DNA of 64,000 nt from Nostoc sp. CHAB 5824 (lineage in GTDB: Bacteria; Cyanobacteriota; Cyanobacteriia; Cyanobacteriales; Nostocaceae), in the NCBI RefSeq assembly GCF_020829665.1, contig NZ_JAIVFT010000002.1, positions 372,001 through 436,000 on the forward strand, in the 5' to 3' direction. Position numbers and translations under genes: made by a program. Below the pieces are notes generated by a model, which was given only the letters and a program-made list of their open reading frames with translations, was not told the origin of the DNA and did not search any database. Positions 47,855 through 60,650 of this stretch are shown piece by piece. Position 1 is the stretch's first letter. Each line of letters opens with the position of its first letter.

Positions 47855-49261
47855 ATGACGTATTCTAATGAGTCGAATTTAGATATTGAAAATGAACATC
47901 CCCGGCTAAGTTTGAGTACAGCAGCTGCGCGTAACTTGGCGACGACGAAGAAATCTGTGCCGCAGATGCAGAACATTACTTCGCGGTGGTTATTGAAGAT
48001 GTTACCGTGGGTACAGACGAAGGGTGGCACATATCGGGTGAACCGTCGGTTGACCTATGCAGTGGGTGATGGGCGCGTGAGTTTCACCAACACCGGAGCC
48101 GAGGTACAGGTGATTCCCCAGGAACTTTGTGAGTTGCCATTGCTGCGAGACTTTGACAACACTGAAGTGTTGAGCGCCTTGGCGGGTCGGTTTGTTCAGC
48201 AGGAGTTTGCACCTGGTGACATCATAGTGCAGTCAGGTCAGTCAGCCGAGCAGTTTTTCCTGATTGCTCATGGTAAAGTCAACAAGATTGGTGTTGGCAA
48301 GTATGATGAACAGACCGTGTTGGGTGTTTTGGCGGACGGCGATTATTTTGGTGGTCAGGTGTTGGTGGAGTCCCAGAGCAACTGGAAGTTCACAGTCCAG
48401 GCTATCACGCGATGCACGGTATTGGCACTACCACAACAGGCGTTTCGGGAACTTCTCAACCAATCGGAGGCGTTGCAGGCTCACGTTGATCGCTTCAGAA
48501 CCCGCGTGCAAGTCCCACAAAACAAGTACGGGGAAGCTGCCATTGAGTTGGCTTCGGGGCATGTGGGGGAGACTGAGTTGCCGGGAACCTTCGTAGATTA
48601 CGAACTCTCGCCCCGCGAATATGAGTTGAGCGTGGCTCAAACTGTGTTGCGAATCCATACTCGCGTAGCGGATCTGTATAACGAACCGATGAACCAGACC
48701 GAGCAACAACTGCGATTGACTATCGAGGCATTACGGGAACGTCAAGAACATGAGTTAATCAACAACCGTAACTTCGGCTTGCTACACAACGCCGACCTCA
48801 AACAGCGTATCTACACCCGCACCGGGCCACCCACCCCAGACGACCTCGACGAACTGCTCACCCGGCGGCGGAAGTCAAAATTCTTCCTGGCCCACCCCCG
48901 CACCATCGCCGCTTTCGGTCGGGAGTGCAATCGCCTCGGTATCTATCCAAAAAGCATCGACCTGGACGGCAGTATAGTGTCCACTTGGCGCGGCGTACCC
49001 ATCCTTCCCTGCAACAAAATACCCATCACCGATACCCAGACTAGCTCTATCCTTGTACTCCGCACTGGCGAGGAAGATCAGGGCGTCATCGGTTTACATC
49101 AAACTGGTATCCCCGACGAACACCAACCCAGCTTGTCCGTCCGATTCATGGGCATTAGCGAAAAGGCTATCATCTCCTACCTCGTCACCGCCTACTACTC
49201 CGCAGCTGTCCTCGTCCCCGACGCACTCGGCATTCTCGAAGATGTCGAAATCGGTCGCTGA
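47855..49261 (+). CDS. Family 2B encapsulin shell protein, copy 2
   Basis: A 468-residue paralogue of the preceding gene with the same architecture: N-arm, inserted nucleotide-binding-like domain ([20 protein letters not shown]), C-terminal HK97-like part. Codons 2 to about 76 are base-for-base identical to copy 1, and near-identity extends to about codon 112. The inserted domain and the rest differ by many substitutions. The cassette reads [11 protein letters not shown], again without the conserved Arg. Starts at ATG rather than GTG. Two shell paralogues beside one cargo gene suggest a mixed shell. Confidence 0.88.
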   Translation: MTYSNESNLDIENEHPRLSLSTAAARNLATTKKSVPQMQNITSRWLLKMLPWVQTKGGTYRVNRRLTYAVGDGRVSFTNTGAEVQVIPQELCELPLLRDFDNTEVLSALAGRFVQQEFAPGDIIVQSGQSAEQFFLIAHGKVNKIGVGKYDEQTVLGVLADGDYFGGQVLVESQSNWKFTVQAITRCTVLALPQQAFRELLNQSEALQAHVDRFRTRVQVPQNKYGEAAIELASGHVGETELPGTFVDYELSPREYELSVAQTVLRIHTRVADLYNEPMNQTEQQLRLTIEALRERQEHELINNRNFGLLHNADLKQRIYTRTGPPTPDDLDELLTRRRKSKFFLAHPRTIAAFGRECNRLGIYPKSIDLDGSIVSTWRGVPILPCNKIPITDTQTSSILVLRTGEEDQGVIGLHQTGIPDEHQPSLSVRFMGISEKAIISYLVTAYYSAAVLVPDALGILEDVEIGR

Positions 49262-49383
49262 GGGAAGAGGTCGAGCATCTGAATACCCAGGAGATAACCA
49301 AAGACCCAGTTGGTACGCGAAGTGCTGGTTTAGAGCTAACATATAGGATTTACGCATTGCGTGCGACAGTTGAAAGATAAATA

Positions 49384-49419
49384 AGGGTATAGGCAATTTG
49401 TGAAGTTGCCAATACCCTC
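49384..49419. terminator. Hairpin between convergent genes
   Basis: Arms agggtat-a-ggcaa and ttgcc-a-ataccct (49384-49396, 49405-49417) form a stem with one internal mismatch, between the second shell gene and the convergent metK stop. Confidence 0.7.
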
Positions 49420-49456
49420 AGATATATAAATTAAGTTTTTGCAGTCGCGTATAAGT

Positions 49457-50731
49457 CTAAGTTAATGCCTGAGCAACTACTGCCGAAAGTGACTCGTTTG
49501 CTGCTTGCTTCAACAATTCGGCTTTATCGGTCTGTTCCCAAGGCAAATCTAAATCAGCCCGCCCAAAATGACCGTAAGCCGCGACGTCCTGATAAAAACG
49601 TCCGCCTCGTTCACTTGGTAAGTTGCGTAAGTTGAAGGTATGGATAATCCCCGCTGGACGGAGTTCAAAGTGTTGGTTGATTAATTCCAGTAAGGTTTCT
49701 TCATCCACTTTGCCAGTGCCAAAGGTATCTACCAAAATGCTTGTTGGTCGCGCTACGCCAATAGCATAGGATAGCTGGATTTCAACTTTTTCTGCCAACC
49801 CAGCGGCGACAATATTTTTCGCCACATAACGAGCGGCATAGGCAGCAGAACGGTCTACCTTGGTGGGGTCTTTGCCAGAAAAAGCGCCGCCACCATGCCG
49901 TGAATAACCACCATAGGTGTCAACGATTATTTTCCGCCCTGTCAGACCAGAATCTCCTTGAGGGCCACCAACAACAAATTTGCCAGTAGGGTTGACTAAA
50001 AAACGTGTTTCCTGATTAGGCTTAATGTCAATGTCGCCAAAAACAGGTTCGACTACCGCTAGCCAAAGGTCTTGTTTAATTTTGGCTTGTACAGCCGCCT
50101 CATCCGTGATTTCCCCAATACTGGCTGTATGCTGGGTAGAAATTAGAATAGTATCAATACCTACTGGGCGTCCATCTTCGTAGACCACAGTTACTTGGGT
50201 TTTCCCGTCAGGACGCAGGTATGACAATTCACCTGTTTTTCGGACTGCTGCTAATCGGCGAGCAATGCGGTGGGCGAGACTGATGGGTAAGGGCATCAGT
50301 TCTGGTGTTTCGTTGCTGGCAAAACCGAACATTATACCTTGATCGCCCGCACCAATTTTGTCGAATAGCTCATCACTATCTTGCTGGCGGGTTTCTTGGG
50401 CAGTGTTAACGCCTTGGGCAATATCGGGTGATTGTTCGTCTATAGCCAGCAGAACGCTGGTACTGTTAGCAGAAAACCCATTATCGGCATTGGTATAGCC
50501 AATTTCGGCAATTTTTTTGCGGGCGAGATTGACGAAATTTACATTAGCTTTGGTGGTTATTTCACCAGTGATTAGCACCAAACCAGTATTAACTACTACT
50601 TCAGCGGCGACACGGCTGCTGGGGTCTTGTGTCAGTAGGGCATCCAGAATGGTATCAGAAATCTGATCACAGATTTTATCTGGATGACCTTCGGTGACTG
50701 ACTCGGAGGTAAATAGATATCGACGAGACAA
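49457..50731 (-). CDS. metK: S-adenosylmethionine synthase
   Basis: A 424-residue cytosolic enzyme making S-adenosylmethionine from methionine and [23 protein letters not shown] at the start, [12 protein letters not shown] in the middle and [20 protein letters not shown] are the signature motifs. Length is normal. A GGAGGAATTTCC leader precedes the ATG on the minus strand. No SAM riboswitch was recognised upstream. Confidence 0.97.
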   Translation of the reverse strand: MSRRYLFTSESVTEGHPDKICDQISDTILDALLTQDPSSRVAAEVVVNTGLVLITGEITTKANVNFVNLARKKIAEIGYTNADNGFSANSTSVLLAIDEQSPDIAQGVNTAQETRQQDSDELFDKIGAGDQGIMFGFASNETPELMPLPISLAHRIARRLAAVRKTGELSYLRPDGKTQVTVVYEDGRPVGIDTILISTQHTASIGEITDEAAVQAKIKQDLWLAVVEPVFGDIDIKPNQETRFLVNPTGKFVVGGPQGDSGLTGRKIIVDTYGGYSRHGGGAFSGKDPTKVDRSAAYAARYVAKNIVAAGLAEKVEIQLSYAIGVARPTSILVDTFGTGKVDEETLLELINQHFELRPAGIIHTFNLRNLPSERGGRFYQDVAAYGHFGRADLDLPWEQTDKAELLKQAANESLSAVVAQALT

Positions 50732-50996
50732 AGGAAATTCCTCCTTTATTGAGTTTTTTCGCTGAACTAAATGTGGGTATTTAGTCCAACTACCTAATTT
50801 ATGAAATCATAACAATATTTATACCTCAGTAGTTAGTATCTTCTTGATATTGATAAAAACGACTAGCTATAAGGTAAGTATCTGTAAAGAAGATAAATTT
50901 ATGCTAATTATTTTATGGCTAAAATGTATTTAATAACACAAAAAAAGGGGACACTCAGAAGCGCCCCCACAAACTTTGACACAAATACTGCTGCTT

Positions 50997-52001
50997 TTAA
51001 ACCTGAACCGCTAACTTTGCTTCCGTAGCTGTCAACCGCTCATAGGCAGCACGCATTTTCAAACCTGTAAGCACTTGGAAGAAACCAGTACCATTATTGG
51101 AACCTGGATACTCGCGGTGCTGGAGTAACAAGTGAGTCAATTCACCCTGATATTTAGTGGATGTATTGCTGAGATGGGTTTCGATATAAATTACTTCTTC
51201 CAAGTTGTCAAATTGACCATCCACCTCTAGTACTGAGACATAGCGGCCGTAGTAAACATCTGAACCATAGTACAGTTGCATACCAGGATAAGAACAGGTC
51301 AGCTTGCGTCCACAGGGAGTCCAATTAATTGTTGACCCTTCATCAAACAGGTAGGTTGGATCAAAGCCTTCCTTACCTTCCCGCTGGAGCATACGTACCC
51401 GCAGAACTCTGCGCTCCGTGTCGTTTTTGATCAAGTTCGTGGGTAATACCTGGAGAACCACATCCGCAAATTCTCTTTGTGGTTCGATAAACTTATCAAA
51501 GTCAGGTTTGCGGGAATTGATTTGCGCTAAGACATCTTCGTAGCGATGACCGCGTTCAGCCATATCTCGCTGGATTTTCCAGGCAATTTTGACTTCATCG
51601 CTAATGTCAAAATAAACACTGAAGTCGATTAGCGATCGCACCCGCTCATCATATAAAGGATGCAGCCCTTCAACAACTATAATGTGATTCGGCTCTATCC
51701 GCTCTGGCGGATCAATCAAGCCGGTTTCGTGGTTGTAAATCGGCTTATCAATGGCTTGACCACTTTTGAGCGCTTTAATTTGCTCATACATCAGGTCAAA
51801 ATTGTTTGCTCTGGGGTCTAATGCCGTTATCCCAGTTTCTTTACGCTGTTTGCGATCTAGAGAATGATAGTCATCCAAGCAAATGACTGTCATTAAATCT
51901 TCACCAAACAAATCTATCAAACGACGCAAAAACGTAGATTTCCCGCACCCAGAGTCTCCGGCTACTCCAATCAGTACCACGCGTTCCGGCTTATTTGTCA
52001 T
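50997..52001 (-). CDS. prk: Phosphoribulokinase
   Basis: A 334-residue Calvin-cycle kinase that makes ribulose-1,5-bisphosphate, the Rubisco substrate. GVAGDSGCGKSTFLRRL is the P-loop (about residues 12-28). CLDDYHSLDRKQRKETGITA and VVEGLHPLYDERVRSLIDF are typical. Two N-terminal cysteines (CGK and VICLDDY) match the redox-regulated pair used with CP12/thioredoxin. Length is normal. Confidence 0.97.
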   Translation of the reverse strand: MTNKPERVVLIGVAGDSGCGKSTFLRRLIDLFGEDLMTVICLDDYHSLDRKQRKETGITALDPRANNFDLMYEQIKALKSGQAIDKPIYNHETGLIDPPERIEPNHIIVVEGLHPLYDERVRSLIDFSVYFDISDEVKIAWKIQRDMAERGHRYEDVLAQINSRKPDFDKFIEPQREFADVVLQVLPTNLIKNDTERRVLRVRMLQREGKEGFDPTYLFDEGSTINWTPCGRKLTCSYPGMQLYYGSDVYYGRYVSVLEVDGQFDNLEEVIYIETHLSNTSTKYQGELTHLLLQHREYPGSNNGTGFFQVLTGLKMRAAYERLTATEAKLAVQV

Positions 52002-54522
<2,521 letters not shown>

Positions 54523-54523
54523 A

Positions 54524-54600
54524 TTAGTCATTGGTCATTAGTCATTAGTCATTAGTTTTAGACGAAGGACGAAGGGCGAAGGACAAATGACAAAGGAAGC
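54524..54600. repeat. Heptamer tandem repeats
   Basis: Four or more tandem agtcatt units followed by gaaggac/gaagggc units, directly after petH. Confidence 0.8.
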
Positions 54601-54664
54601 AGGATAATCAGTAGGTAGGGCAAACGCTCTACCTACAATTGTTATTGGTGAAATTGGGTGCAAA

Positions 54665-55951
54665 ATGGGTGTGAAACTAGGAATACTGGGATTAGGCACC
54701 GTGGGAACGGGAACAGTGCAGTTGTTGCAAGATAGCGCTGGGCGTCACCCATTGTTGCAAGAGATAGAAATCTATCGGGTGGGAGTGCGATCGCTAGATA
54801 AACCTCGTGCAGTAGAATTGTCTACGGAAGTCTTAACTACAGATTTAGAATCCATTGTCAACGACCCCTCGGTAGATATAGTTGTCGAGGTGATGGGTGG
54901 ACTAGAGCCAGCGCGATCGCTCATCCTCAAAGCTTTAAGTAATGGTAAGCACGTAGTCACCGCCAACAAAGCAGCGATCGCCCGCTTTGGGGCGGAAATT
55001 TTCACAACTGCTAATCAAGCTGGCGTATACGTCATGTTAGAAGCTGCTGTGGGTGGTGGTATTCCGGTGATTCAACCCCTAAAGCAGTCTTTAAGTGTTA
55101 ACCGTATTAACACTGTAACAGGCATCGTAAACGGTACAACTAACTACATCCTGACACGGATGCAGACAGAAGGCAGCAACTTCAATGATGTTTTAGCTGA
55201 TGCCCAGCGCTTGGGTTATGCTGAGGCTGACCCAACAGCTGATGTTGATGGTTTAGACGCAGCAGATAAAATTGCTATCCTGGCATCATTAGGCTTTGGT
55301 GGACGCATCAACTTACAAGATGTTTATACTGAGGGCATTCGGCAAGTCAGCAAGACAGATATTGCCTACGCCGAAAAATTGGGATTTGTAATTAAATTGT
55401 TAGCGATCGCGAAACGTGATACTATCTCATCTCCTCTCTCTGTAAGAGTTCATCCCACATTAGTGCCTCAAGCCCACCCTTTGGCTAGCATCAACGGCGT
55501 TTACAATGCCATTCTTGTTGAAGGAGAACCAATCGGGCAAGTAATGTTTTTTGGCCCCGGTGCTGGTGCTGGTGCAACCGCGAGTGCTGTGACATCAGAT
55601 ATTTTGAATTTAGTTGCTGTCCTCAAAACCAATACAGCAGTTGCAAATCCATTATTAACTTGTGGACATCAAGAATACTGCCAAATTGCGCCGATGACAG
55701 AACTTATAACTCGGTTTTACGCTCGTTTCCTTACTAAAGACCAACCCGGAGTTATCGGTAAATTGGGTACTTGCTTTGGCAACTATGGCGTTAGCTTAGA
55801 GTCAATTGTCCAAACTGGCTTTCAAGGGGAACTAGCAGAGATTGTGGTTGTTACCCATGATGTACCAGAAGGCAACTTTCGGCAAGCTTTAGCAGAAATT
55901 CAAAATTTGTCAGCTATCGAAAGCATTCCCAGCTTACTGCGTGTACTTTGA
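54665..55951 (+). CDS. hom: Homoserine dehydrogenase
   Basis: A 428-residue enzyme reducing aspartate semialdehyde to homoserine, the branch point to threonine and methionine. GILGLGTVGTGTVQLL is the NAD(P) fold. The catalytic region includes ITGIVNGTTNYIL-type sequence (TVTGIVNGTTNYILTRM) and GYAEADPTADVDGLDAADK. A C-terminal ACT domain (QPGVIGKLGTCFGNYGVSLE) provides feedback control. Length is normal. Confidence 0.96.
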   Translation: MGVKLGILGLGTVGTGTVQLLQDSAGRHPLLQEIEIYRVGVRSLDKPRAVELSTEVLTTDLESIVNDPSVDIVVEVMGGLEPARSLILKALSNGKHVVTANKAAIARFGAEIFTTANQAGVYVMLEAAVGGGIPVIQPLKQSLSVNRINTVTGIVNGTTNYILTRMQTEGSNFNDVLADAQRLGYAEADPTADVDGLDAADKIAILASLGFGGRINLQDVYTEGIRQVSKTDIAYAEKLGFVIKLLAIAKRDTISSPLSVRVHPTLVPQAHPLASINGVYNAILVEGEPIGQVMFFGPGAGAGATASAVTSDILNLVAVLKTNTAVANPLLTCGHQEYCQIAPMTELITRFYARFLTKDQPGVIGKLGTCFGNYGVSLESIVQTGFQGELAEIVVVTHDVPEGNFRQALAEIQNLSAIESIPSLLRVL

Positions 55952-56086
55952 GATTAGTCGGGAGTGAAGCTCGTCAACTTGCTTTGCTCCAATTCGTAAT
56001 TGGCATCACCGTGCCAAAACGGGAAAATTGTACGCTAAGGTTGAAACCCTTGTTCCGTAAGGATTTCAGCCACTAATTTTTCAATA

Positions 56087-56401
56087 TTACCTGAAGAGCG
56101 GCTGATTACCCTCAGTTGATTGGTACAGAGTAGTATGTATTCCCTGTACCTTGATAGTGTTTTGGGAAAAAAGTATTTTTTCTGCCCACATAATCAAGCT
56201 ATGTACTGAAATTATTCTGCAAAATTTGGTAAGTTCTAACCGTAATGTGGTCTGAATGCTTTCATGTCCCATGATCGCCCTGAGTTCTTCAATCCCATTA
56301 GCCCCACTCGCTCTGTAGCGATCGCACCTCAGTTGGTGTAAGGTATTCTCTAGACCTGTAATGCTTGTTGTGGGTAGAAGAGTTGGGGGCGGTGACCTCA
56401 T
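56087..56401 (-). pseudogene. Tyrosine recombinase (integrase) remnant
   Basis: Within the frame, HQLRCDRYRASGANGIEELR and then AIMGHESIQTTLRL match the C-terminal catalytic boxes of phage-type integrases (HxLR and the LLGH..IQTT segment). The active-site Tyr that should follow is replaced by unrelated sequence and the N-terminal domains are absent. I infer a relic of an integrated element. No attachment site or partner genes are recognised. Confidence 0.65.
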
Positions 56402-56468
56402 TTTCTCTCGGTGGTAGTGTCCGGTCGAGGCGACTTAAATAGGTTAACTTGAGTTAAGGAGAAGCTCT

Positions 56469-57014
56469 GTGTTGAGAACTTGTAGAACTTTCATCAATTT
56501 GACAATGGGTATACTGTCAGCACTCACCGTCACCTATGTCTTGAACACGCCCTTTGTACTGTCTCAACCAGAAGCGGAAACTTCTATTTTTCGATCAAAT
56601 AAATGTAGCAAACTTGTTCCGGGTACATACTTGACAACAATCTTGGATGCAAATGGCAACTTTGCATCTCGTGGAGTGATTACGTTGACTAAAGAAGGTA
56701 ATCTTTTCGTTACCGACTCGAACCAAGGCGGTGTCAGTGGAGCTTTCAACCCTTTTGGTGATACCCAAGGCAGTTATAGATGCATTGAAAAAAAAGCAAT
56801 TAGTGCTACAGGCATCAATTTCGGTTTTTCAGGAAATAATGGGGTTAACGACATTGCCCGTTCTGATATCAAAGCGATACTCAACCCTATAACTCAGACA
56901 CTACAAGGAACAATTACGGTTCGTTCCTTTGCTTTAAAAGCAAATCCGCTACAAGAAGAGGGAGTTTTGGTAGGTACTTTCTCCTTTACAGGACAACGCA
57001 TCAACGCTCATTAA
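56469..57014 (+). CDS. Secreted hypothetical protein
   Basis: A 181-residue protein with a signal peptide (hydrophobic about residues 8-30, ending VLSQ). A beta-rich domain contains two cysteines (KCSKLVPGTYLTTILDANG; GSYRCIEKKAIS). The repeated GVITLTKEGNLFVTDS pattern suggests a small beta-barrel. I do not recognise the family. TTG and GTG starts are close; GTG at 56469 with AAGGAG upstream is used. Confidence 0.55.
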   Translation: MLRTCRTFINLTMGILSALTVTYVLNTPFVLSQPEAETSIFRSNKCSKLVPGTYLTTILDANGNFASRGVITLTKEGNLFVTDSNQGGVSGAFNPFGDTQGSYRCIEKKAISATGINFGFSGNNGVNDIARSDIKAILNPITQTLQGTITVRSFALKANPLQEEGVLVGTFSFTGQRINAH

Positions 57015-57116
57015 AAAGTTTGTTTATAGCGCAAAGCTAGATATTTCAGAACCAACAGCTTTAAGTCTACGCTTGCTAAACTAAAAAACAACCCTTACTC
57101 CTGCAAAGGTAGCCTT

Positions 57117-57818
57117 ATGACCTCTGCAACCGATCCATCCACTGCCCTCACACCGTTCCCAGACCATACAAAGCTTCCTGAGTCTGACGGTACTTTTGTG
57201 AAAAACTTTCAGGAACATCCCCAAAGCATTCTACTAACAGACTCGATTAAACCGATATTGCAAAAACGTCATCCTGATGGGCAATACTGTATAGGTCAAG
57301 ATACTGGTATCTACTGGCGCATCACTGACCCTCCAGAAAAAGGCGCAGAAGCACCATACTGGTTTTATGTAGGTAATGTACCACCTACTTTGAATGGATA
57401 AACGCGTAGGTCTTATGTATTATGGCGAGAGTTTATTGCCCCATTGATTGCATTGGAATTTGTTTTTGGGGATGGTAGTGAGGAGCGAGACAAAACCCCT
57501 TGGAAGGGGAAATTTTGGATTTATGAGCAAGTGATCCATCCTCCCTTCTACGGCATTTATGAAATGAATAAAGCCAGCGTAGAAGTTTATGAATTAATTG
57601 GTGGACAATATCAATTATTAACAACAAATGAACGCGGACATTATACGATACATCCTTTAGGGGTTGAGTTAGGGATTTGGCAGGGGCAATATTATAATAT
57701 GGAATTACCTTGGCTACGCTGGTGGGATTTGCAAGGTAATTTGTTGTTGACTCGTGAGGAAAGAGCCGATCGCTTAACTGCTCAATTGCGCTCTTTAGGC
57801 ATCGAACCAGAAGTCTAA
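57117..57818 (+). pseudogene. Uma2 family endonuclease gene with in-frame ochre stop
   Basis: A single reading frame of 233 codons encodes a Uma2-type (PD-(D/E)XK-like) protein, broken at codon 95 by TAA 57399-57401. Before it the frame reads ...YVGNVPPTLNG, after it TRRSYVLWREFIAPLIALEF and then VFGDGSEERDKTPWKGKFW, the conserved active-site region. Relatives have Gln here (NGQ), so CAA to TAA explains the stop. The downstream half could start at ATT or ATG-like codons but lacks a ribosome-binding site. Uma2 genes are extremely numerous in Nostoc and loss of one would be tolerated. Confidence 0.85.
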
Positions 57819-57825
57819 TCTTTAC

Positions 57826-58956
57826 CTATTTATTTACATCCAGCAACCGTGAAGTTTCTAATCGACTCATCCACTTCTCTAAATAAACTCGATTACCTTT
57901 TTCCTCATTTGGATCTTTAGTATCCAAAGGATAAGGCATCAGTCCTAAAATCGTTGCTGTCGTCACACAAAACATCGATTTTTGGAAACTTATGCAAATT
58001 TGGACTCGCAAATCATCTTCACCCCGAAGACTACGACGATAAATTTCGTGCAAATACTCTGGAAGATAATGACGCATATCTTGCATCAGCAAGGTGGGAG
58101 GAATACCTGCGCCGCCGATGGGCAAAGGATCGGCATACAATGCACCATATTCAAATCGAGTTTGATCTGGGGGAATTTGATATCCTTGGGCGTTGTATGA
58201 AACTGTACCGTGGAAAGGAGTTCCCCGGAAGAATACTGCTTCTACATAAGGTATGGCTGTATCTGCTAAGAAGGTTAAACCAACGCTTTTGGGGATGATT
58301 TCATATACTTCACCGCGAATTTTGACGGCGTAAGTAATTGGGTTTGATGCATTTGCCACTAACCCTGCTTTAATGTGGTCTACAACTTGGGGAATCGATT
58401 TAATTTCGCCTCGGTCGTAGCGGTCTGATAAGTTGAGAAACATATCAGCCATGACTCGCCAGAATTGACCTAAACCGGTGTAGTAAGCAGAAACGCGCAA
58501 TTGTTCTGTTAAAAAATCTGGAAACAGTTGGTTGGTACCCGAAATTAAAGGATTATTTTTAAATTTTGCGGCGATAACGGCTTGCGCTTTTTCTTTAAAT
58601 TCATTTGTATCTAAATATGTATCTAGTCCGCCGCCACCGTGCCACATCATGCCTTTCATGCAATACTCGGCATATTCAAAATTAATTCGGTCATGCCACC
58701 AGTGACGGAGTAATTTCTGAAAAGAAATCTTTCCATTAAAGTATTTAAAAAATGGGAAAAATACTAAAAACTGATGCTCGGCAATATAGTTAAGATTTTT
58801 TGAATAGGCATCTAAAACTACGCCATAGCTTTTAAGAATACCAACAACTTCCAAGACATTTTCTGGATTATCGGGGACTAATGCATCTCCTTTTTGCAAA
58901 CGTTCAATATACTCAGCTAAGGGATTGTGAACCGCTTTCTTTTTAATAGTTACCAT
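57826..58956 (-). CDS. chpX: CO2 hydration protein ChpX (CupB)
   Basis: A 376-residue protein of the CupA/CupB family that converts CO2 to bicarbonate on specialised NDH-1 complexes. HWWHDRINFEYAEYCMKGMM, MWHGGGGLDTYLD and ADTAIPYVEAVFFRGTPFHG contain the family's conserved His and Cys residues. Its length fits CupB/ChpX (about 375) better than CupA/ChpY (about 440). It is the last gene of a minus-strand unit ndhF-ndhD-chpX, as in the constitutive CO2-uptake system of other cyanobacteria. Confidence 0.85.
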   Translation of the reverse strand: MVTIKKKAVHNPLAEYIERLQKGDALVPDNPENVLEVVGILKSYGVVLDAYSKNLNYIAEHQFLVFFPFFKYFNGKISFQKLLRHWWHDRINFEYAEYCMKGMMWHGGGGLDTYLDTNEFKEKAQAVIAAKFKNNPLISGTNQLFPDFLTEQLRVSAYYTGLGQFWRVMADMFLNLSDRYDRGEIKSIPQVVDHIKAGLVANASNPITYAVKIRGEVYEIIPKSVGLTFLADTAIPYVEAVFFRGTPFHGTVSYNAQGYQIPPDQTRFEYGALYADPLPIGGAGIPPTLLMQDMRHYLPEYLHEIYRRSLRGEDDLRVQICISFQKSMFCVTTATILGLMPYPLDTKDPNEEKGNRVYLEKWMSRLETSRLLDVNK

Positions 58957-59043
58957 TGCTATCTCTCCAAAAAGTATAGGGATTAGGGATTAGTCATTAG
59001 TCATTGGGCATGGGACATGGTTGTTCTCCTTGTCCCCTTGTCC

Positions 59044-60546
59044 CTAATCCCCAGTCCCCACTTTATCCAAGGACACTACTACTATTACGTTTTGGCTATT
59101 CACCATTGCTGTAATTGTTGGTTCAGTCCAGCGTGCTAACCAACCAGGTTGAATACCGAAAATCACAATCAGCACAGCTAAAATTGCAGCTGGGCCGCGA
59201 TCGCTCCAATACACTCGTGGTAAGTTGGTAACTTGTGCAGACAAGCGTCCAAAAAAAGCGCGGTTAAGGAGTATTAAAAAGTAAACCGCAGTTAAGCCTG
59301 TGCCAATCATTGATAACAGGGTTTGCACTGGAAAAACTGGGAAACTGCCCCGAAAAATGATGAATTCGGAAATAAACCCAAGCATTCCTGGTATCCCAGC
59401 GCTGGCCATGACTCCCACAACAATCAAGCTACCAATTACAGGCATACCCCGTTCTGGGTTTAGAAGTCCTCCAAGGATTGCTAAATCACGGGTTCCGGCT
59501 TTTTTATACACAACCCCTACCAGCAAAAACAGCATGGCGGAAATCAAGCCGTGACTAATCATCTGCATAACAGCACCCAAGACACTTAATGGTGTAGCCG
59601 CCGCCGCCGCTAAAAGTACGTAGCCCATGTGTCCAATAGAACTGTATGCCACCATTTTTTTCATATCTGTTTGGGCGATCGCACAAGATGCACCATACAG
59701 TACACTTACTACTGCCCAAGTCGCTAACCAGGGAGCCACATAAGCCCAAGCTTCTGGCAATAAGTTCATGCCAAACCGTAGTAACCCGTAGGTTCCCAAC
59801 TTCAACAACACTCCAGCCAACAGGACAGAAATTGGTGTAGAAGCTTCAACGTGAGCATCTGGTAACCAAGTATGGAAGGGAACTAAAGGAATTTTAATCC
59901 CAAAACCTACCAAAATTCCCCCTAGCAGTAAAAGCTGTGTGGCTAAAGGTAGAGTCGTAGGGTTTAAGGTTGCTAGTGCAAAGTTAGAGGAACCACTTAA
60001 CCAAACCATGCCGAGGAAACTTGCCAAAATCAAGATTCCCGAAACAGCTGTATAAATAAGAAATTTTGTTGCAGCATAACCCCGCTTTGCTCCACCCCAA
60101 ATGGCTATCAACAGATAAAGCGGGATTAGTTCCAATTCGTAAAACAAGAAAAATAGCAGTAAATCCTGTGCCAGAAAAGCTCCAGTCACCCCAGCGCTTA
60201 ATAATAGTATCAAGGAGTAATAAAATTTAGGACGCTGTAGGGATTCATCGCTGCTGTAAATTGCAATGCAAGTTAACAATCCATTCAAAACCAGCAGTGG
60301 CAAAGATAAACCATCTATTCCCAGGTTATAGTTCAAGCCTAAAACATCTATCCAAGGGAGAGATTCGGCAAACTGTTGAGTTATTTGCCCTGGATGGAAC
60401 TGAATTGCTAGTACGATTGTCCACAATAAAGCGATACTGGCAAAGACCAAAGCCACCCCACGGGCGAATTTACCACTGATGCCAGAGGGCGAGAAACCAA
60501 TTAAAGCTCCACCGATTAACGGCACTAGAATTAAAATACTAAGCAT
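59044..60546 (-). CDS. ndhD4: NDH-1 subunit 4, CO2-uptake type (NdhD4)
   Basis: A 500-residue polytopic membrane protein homologous to proton-pumping subunit M/ND4, with about 14 helices. LLFFLFYELELIPLYLLIAIWGG contains the conserved helix-5 Glu; LPDAHVEASTPISVLLAGVLLK contains a broken-helix Lys. The D4 assignment rests on its place between ndhF and the ChpX-type gene. It belongs to the thylakoid NDH-1MS' complex. Confidence 0.85.
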   Translation of the reverse strand: MLSILILVPLIGGALIGFSPSGISGKFARGVALVFASIALLWTIVLAIQFHPGQITQQFAESLPWIDVLGLNYNLGIDGLSLPLLVLNGLLTCIAIYSSDESLQRPKFYYSLILLLSAGVTGAFLAQDLLLFFLFYELELIPLYLLIAIWGGAKRGYAATKFLIYTAVSGILILASFLGMVWLSGSSNFALATLNPTTLPLATQLLLLGGILVGFGIKIPLVPFHTWLPDAHVEASTPISVLLAGVLLKLGTYGLLRFGMNLLPEAWAYVAPWLATWAVVSVLYGASCAIAQTDMKKMVAYSSIGHMGYVLLAAAAATPLSVLGAVMQMISHGLISAMLFLLVGVVYKKAGTRDLAILGGLLNPERGMPVIGSLIVVGVMASAGIPGMLGFISEFIIFRGSFPVFPVQTLLSMIGTGLTAVYFLILLNRAFFGRLSAQVTNLPRVYWSDRGPAAILAVLIVIFGIQPGWLARWTEPTITAMVNSQNVIVVVSLDKVGTGD

Positions 60547-60557
60547 AGACGGAATTC

Positions 60558-60640
60558 AGGTAAGGGGAGCAGGGGGAGCAGGGGGAGCAGGGGGAGAATA
60601 ATAACTCCTAACTCCTGTACAGACGCGATTAATCGCGTCT
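60558..60640. repeat. Tandem gggggagca repeat and palindrome copy 3
   Basis: Four tandem copies of a gggggagca nonamer (60563-60597) are followed by the dispersed palindrome agacgcgattaatcgcgtct at 60621-60640. Its left flank (taactcctaactcctgtac) is identical to that of the copy at 29606. Confidence 0.85.
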
Positions 60641-60650
60641 TCTAACTCTG

